Positions 45,508 to 64,000 of a stretch of DNA of 64,000 bases are shown one piece after another. Each line of letters begins with the position of its first letter. The first letter of the stretch is position 1. Source of the stretch: Paulinella micropora (lineage: Eukaryota > Cercozoa > Imbricatea > Euglyphida); the NCBI GenBank assembly GCA_009731375.1, contig BJOX01000047.1:891081-955080 (forward strand). Reading direction: 5' to 3'. The translations under genes and the position numbers were made by a program. Under the pieces are notes generated by a model. That model had not been told where the DNA came from and searched no databases. It saw only the letters and a program-made list of their open reading frames with translations.

Positions 45508-45673
45508 CAAGGAGGAATTCCTTGTTTTTCGATTCTCATTGATAGCAAAGTTTGCTTGGTCAGTAAATGGGATATTGTCATGCATAAGTAACGAGCAGTG
45601 TTTGTGTAAAAAAATTAGAGCCGATTTCTGAGCCGCATACTAGTAGCAGGAACATCAAAAACAATCATCCTCT

Positions 45674-45841
45674 TTAACCCTTACCCTGTCTTGCGTCCAG
45701 GGTCCAATATTGGACGGTACTTTTTTCACCTGGTTTTTCGGTCAAATAAAACTTAAACCCGCAAGACCAGGTGAAATTGATTTTCTGTGAATCTGATTTT
45801 GGACGCAGCATCCAATTTTGGACGTAAGGGGTAAGGGTTGA
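45674..45841. mobile_element. MITE with CCCTTACC inverted ends and TTAA-type site
   Basis: Left end TTAACCCTTACCC..GTC, right end GGGGTAAGGGTTGA. The termini are an inverted repeat and the flanks are TTAA and TTGA. Internally TCCAATATTGGAC and TCCAATTTTGGAC are palindromic. About 160 bp, no ORF: a piggyBac-type (TTAA-inserting) non-autonomous element by its ends. Confidence 0.65.
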
Positions 45842-45949
45842 TCTCATGTCACGTCTGTTGGTCAAAAGTGGTGCTAACTGTACGAGAAAGCTGAAGGCAT
45901 CGTTTAAAAATTCAGGATAAATGCCTTCAAAACGAAGTGTTCATGTCAT

Positions 45950-46262
45950 AACTTGAATGTTGAAACAGTTGAAAGCAAGAACTCAAAGTCAGATCATTGT
46001 GTCATTTTTTAGGACATTCTTTAAGCAACTCAATGCGCTCATTAACGATGCCTTTACCGACTCCTTGCGGAGTCAACCAGTCTAGCTGAATTCTGACGAT
46101 ATGCCGGCCCACCCGGTATATAATGGCAATACTTACCGTTCCGGTCTCAGCTGTCGGTTATCCTTGGTCTGAAGTCTACTGAGTCCCTACTTTAGGTACT
46201 CCACAGTCTTCATATCGTTAGTACAGTTATCTGTTATTAAATATCGGACTACCGTAACAATC
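45950..46262 (+). mobile_element. LTR-like segment with TATA motif
   Basis: Contains TTTACCGACTCC (also at about 29930), a TATATAATGG at 46118, and ends TTATTAAATATCG..CTACCGTAACA (also at 195-235). A TATA motif about 140 bases before a CA end, plus copies elsewhere, fits an LTR. No TG start or partner LTR is certain. Confidence 0.4.
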
Positions 46263-47310
46263 TGGAGTCGCTAATAAAATTAACTGTTTCTAGGAAATTT
46301 TCTCACAGGAAGCGGTGAAGTGTCGAGAGAAAAAGCGAGGGGAGGGAATTTTACTGATGCGCTTCTGGGGGATATATGCTTCAAGTTTTCTTGAGACTTT
46401 TGAGTGCCGCAGGGGTATGCTAACAGGTAGGGGCACTGGTTTTCTTGAGCTGGGAGATTACTGAGTTCATGACTCCGAGCTGTTTTGTAGCGGGACATGG
46501 GTTGCTGTGAAACAGTGGTTTTGACTCGGCGTCTGACAGCTCACAGCTCAAGGTGCGGGAATGTGGGGGCCGTTTCATAGCCCCCGGGTATGGATGCCAG
46601 TTTGGCTTGGGTTTCTAGACATAGGGACACATACAGAGAGCTAAGAGACAGTCATGATTTTGTGGAACGAGTGTGTGGTTTTCGGCTTGTCACAAGTTTG
46701 GTGTTGGGGCCTGTGTTGTTATGACACCAGATCTCGGGTCACGGATACTCTCTCTCACAACTTGAACATGAGAAAATTTATGAGAAATTGTCACCGGCCA
46801 GACATATAACATGAGTGCCGTCGCCTCATTTACTTTTGCTTCATCATTAGTTGATATTTTATATATGGTGTTTTTGGTGGGTTTTGGGGGCAGTGGGAGC
46901 TCATGTGTCATGATGACTTGGGTTGAGGGGGTATGGAAACCAGTGACACAGAAGACGAAGGGTTTTGTTCGGGAGAGGACGTATTTGGGGACATGGGTCC
47001 CGGGTTTGGAGAATAGAGAGTATACATAACGAAAGGGAATGGGGGATAAACTCGCAAGAATTTGCAAGAGGAAGGTGATGGAACCAGAACTGAGTGTTTG
47101 GGAGCGGACATGCGTTGATAGGATAACTACGTTTACTATTAGCAATTGCTTTGTGACTGGTAAGTAATTTATTCGTATAGTCGAATGACCATATAGTTCT
47201 AGTCAATAGTGGTAACGGACGTAAAGGACTATATTGGCATTTCAGGATTGGACAAAATCTAAATCTATCACACGTCGGCTCTGCCGGACCCGAAATCTTT
47301 TCTGATACCT
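46263..47310. other. Repeat-derived block ending in repeat J
   Basis: No intact gene. It may be internal sequence of a degenerate LTR element; a - strand frame of about 150 codons (46690-47145) is not recognised. The segment at 47260-47306 is the inverse of 29085-29145. Confidence 0.4.
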
Positions 47311-47404
47311 TCAGTTTCATTTCTTGGCTGCGTGGTAATATCGTGTGTGTGTGCGTGTGTTTTGGGCTGAGGTCCATTCTACACCACGAAGCCCTAAAGA
47401 ACAA

Positions 47405-47490
47405 TTTTGCTGTTGTTGTTGTTGTTGTTGTCGTTGTTGTCGTTGTTGTTGTTGTTGTTGTTGTTGCTGCTGCTGCTGCTACTGTTGTGG
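47405..47490 (+). repeat. TTG / CTG array downstream of the AKR gene
   Basis: About 85 bases of GTT/GCT triplets just past the AKR stop codon, so CAA/CAG-type repeats in its 3' untranslated region. Confidence 0.8.
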
Positions 47491-47537
47491 TGGTTGTTTA
47501 ATAATTCCAAAGAAATCAGACATATTCAACAAGCCTT

Positions 47538-63034
<15,497 letters not shown>

Positions 63035-63039
63035 CTAGC

Positions 63040-63960
63040 GTACAACATTAACATTAACATTAACATAACATAACATAACATAACATAACACAACATAACA
63101 CAACATAACATAACATAACATAACGTAACATAACATAACATAATAACATGACATGACATGACATGACATAACATAACATAACATAACGTAACATGACATC
63201 ACGTAACGTAACATAACATAACATAACATAACATAACATAACATGACATGACATAACTTAACATAACATAACATAAACAACATAACATAACATAACATAA
63301 CATGTTAATGAAGCGGCCAGCACCGCGACCCATGATAATGGAACAGGATACCACCTATTCGAGTCATGCGCACTTAGCTGTGTTATGTCACGTAATTGCA
63401 ATATATACTACATAACATAAGATATCGATATGCTGGGTGGTGATGCCTGTTCCATTTGGGTTGACCATGGTCGTGGTTAAATAACGTAACATAACATAAC
63501 ATAACATAACATAACATAACATTACATAACATAACATAACATAACATAACATAACATATCATTACATGACATTACATGACAGGACATGACATGACAGTTA
63601 TGCCATATATATGCACCGTAACCCATGATCAACCCAAAGGAAACAGGAAACCCACCTAGCATATTGATATTTCATGTTATGTTATGTCATGTTATGTCAT
63701 GTTATGTTATGTTATGTTATGTTATGTTGTGTTATGTTATGTTATGTTACGTTATGTTATGTTATGTTATGTTATTGTGTTATGTATGTTATGCTATGCC
63801 ATGTTATATTATATTATGTTATATTATGTTAGCCGGGACTGCGATTCATGATCAATGCAAACGATCAATCAAACGGCGCCGGAAGCATCGCATATTCAAG
63901 ACATGAGCACATAGCTGTGCTATGCTATGTTGTATTGTGTTATGTTACGATGTCCAAGAC
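63040..63960. repeat. TAACA / TGTTA pentamer arrays with exon fragments
   Basis: ACATA pentamers on + (63045-63300 and 63485-63590), then the complementary GTTAT form (63672-63835). Between them lie decayed copies of exon 62963-63034 at about 63308-63355, 63612-63660 and 63835-63870, and one inverted at about 63440-63476. Confidence 0.8.
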
Positions 63961-63970
63961 TAAACTGCAA

Positions 63971-63994
63971 CCCCCCCCCCCCCCCCCCCCCCCC
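63971..63994 (+). repeat. Poly-C run
   Basis: 24 C residues at the window end; the sequence stops six bases later. Confidence 0.9.
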
Positions 63995-64000
63995 AAAACA

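Noticed and set aside
46690-47145. 151-aa - strand frame as a host gene
   Set aside because: No recognisable domain and no splice structure, and the surrounding block shares words with dispersed LTR-like repeats.

Overview
The window is nuclear DNA from a eukaryote, probably a microbial eukaryote or alga; I cannot name the taxon. The genes are cut into many tiny exons (7-150 nt, one of 849 nt) with ordinary GT-AG and a few GC-AG introns. Roughly half to two thirds of the bases are microsatellite: GATA/ATCT, CATA/TATG, GAA/CTT, AAT, CTA, GA/CT, ACCAT, TACATA, TAACA, and poly-G or poly-C. Almost all long open frames in the window are translations of these repeats. There are 19 runs of N, mostly in or next to simple repeats.

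Layout. From 1 to 9.9 kb: repeats and retroelements, namely a degraded CR1/Jockey-like reverse transcriptase (5.45-7.15 kb), the C-terminal part of a non-LTR element with a CCHC plus endonuclease-like region (7.27-8.43 kb), tRNA-headed SINE copies and short GAA-tailed repeats. From 10 to 15.5 kb: CATA/TATG and ACGT arrays with a duplicated splice-bearing block (11.95-13.26 kb) and a small two-exon candidate gene (14.2-14.5 kb). From 15.9 to 18.5 kb: unassigned exon candidates on +. At 19.8-20.3 kb: two exons paralogous to the nucleolin gene. From 20.7 to 28.5 kb: a 16-exon SfsA-family gene on +. From 28.6 to 31.1 kb: degraded mobile and intergenic DNA. From 38.4 down to 31.1 kb: an 11-exon nucleolin-like gene on -, joined in frame to 648 aa. 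From 38.6 to 45.5 kb: a three-LIM-domain gene on +, divergent from nucleolin, with only 244 bp between the two start codons. From 45.6 to 47.3 kb: a TTAA-flanked MITE and LTR-like DNA. From about 63.0 down to 47.5 kb: an aldo-keto reductase gene on -, whose 5' exons encode a PDZ-like domain. The window ends in TAACA arrays.

Gene products. The nucleolin-like protein (acidic Ser/Asp/Glu tract, two RRMs, two CCHC knuckles, RGG tail) should act in nucleolar pre-rRNA handling. The LIM protein is a likely cytoskeletal or nuclear adaptor. The SfsA-like and AKR proteins are soluble. Nothing suggests one pathway; apart from the divergent promoter the genes look independent.

Most unusual signals. (1) Nearly every short exon in the SfsA and AKR genes has one or more truncated copies ('exon echoes') in the adjacent intron, each carrying one splice site and part of the exon, separated by microsatellite. 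(2) Each dispersed repeat family sits in one particular microsatellite type (AAT, GATA/ATCT or GAA), as if retroelements seed or target the arrays. (3) Microsatellites supply functional bases: splice acceptors, polypyrimidine tracts and one stop codon.
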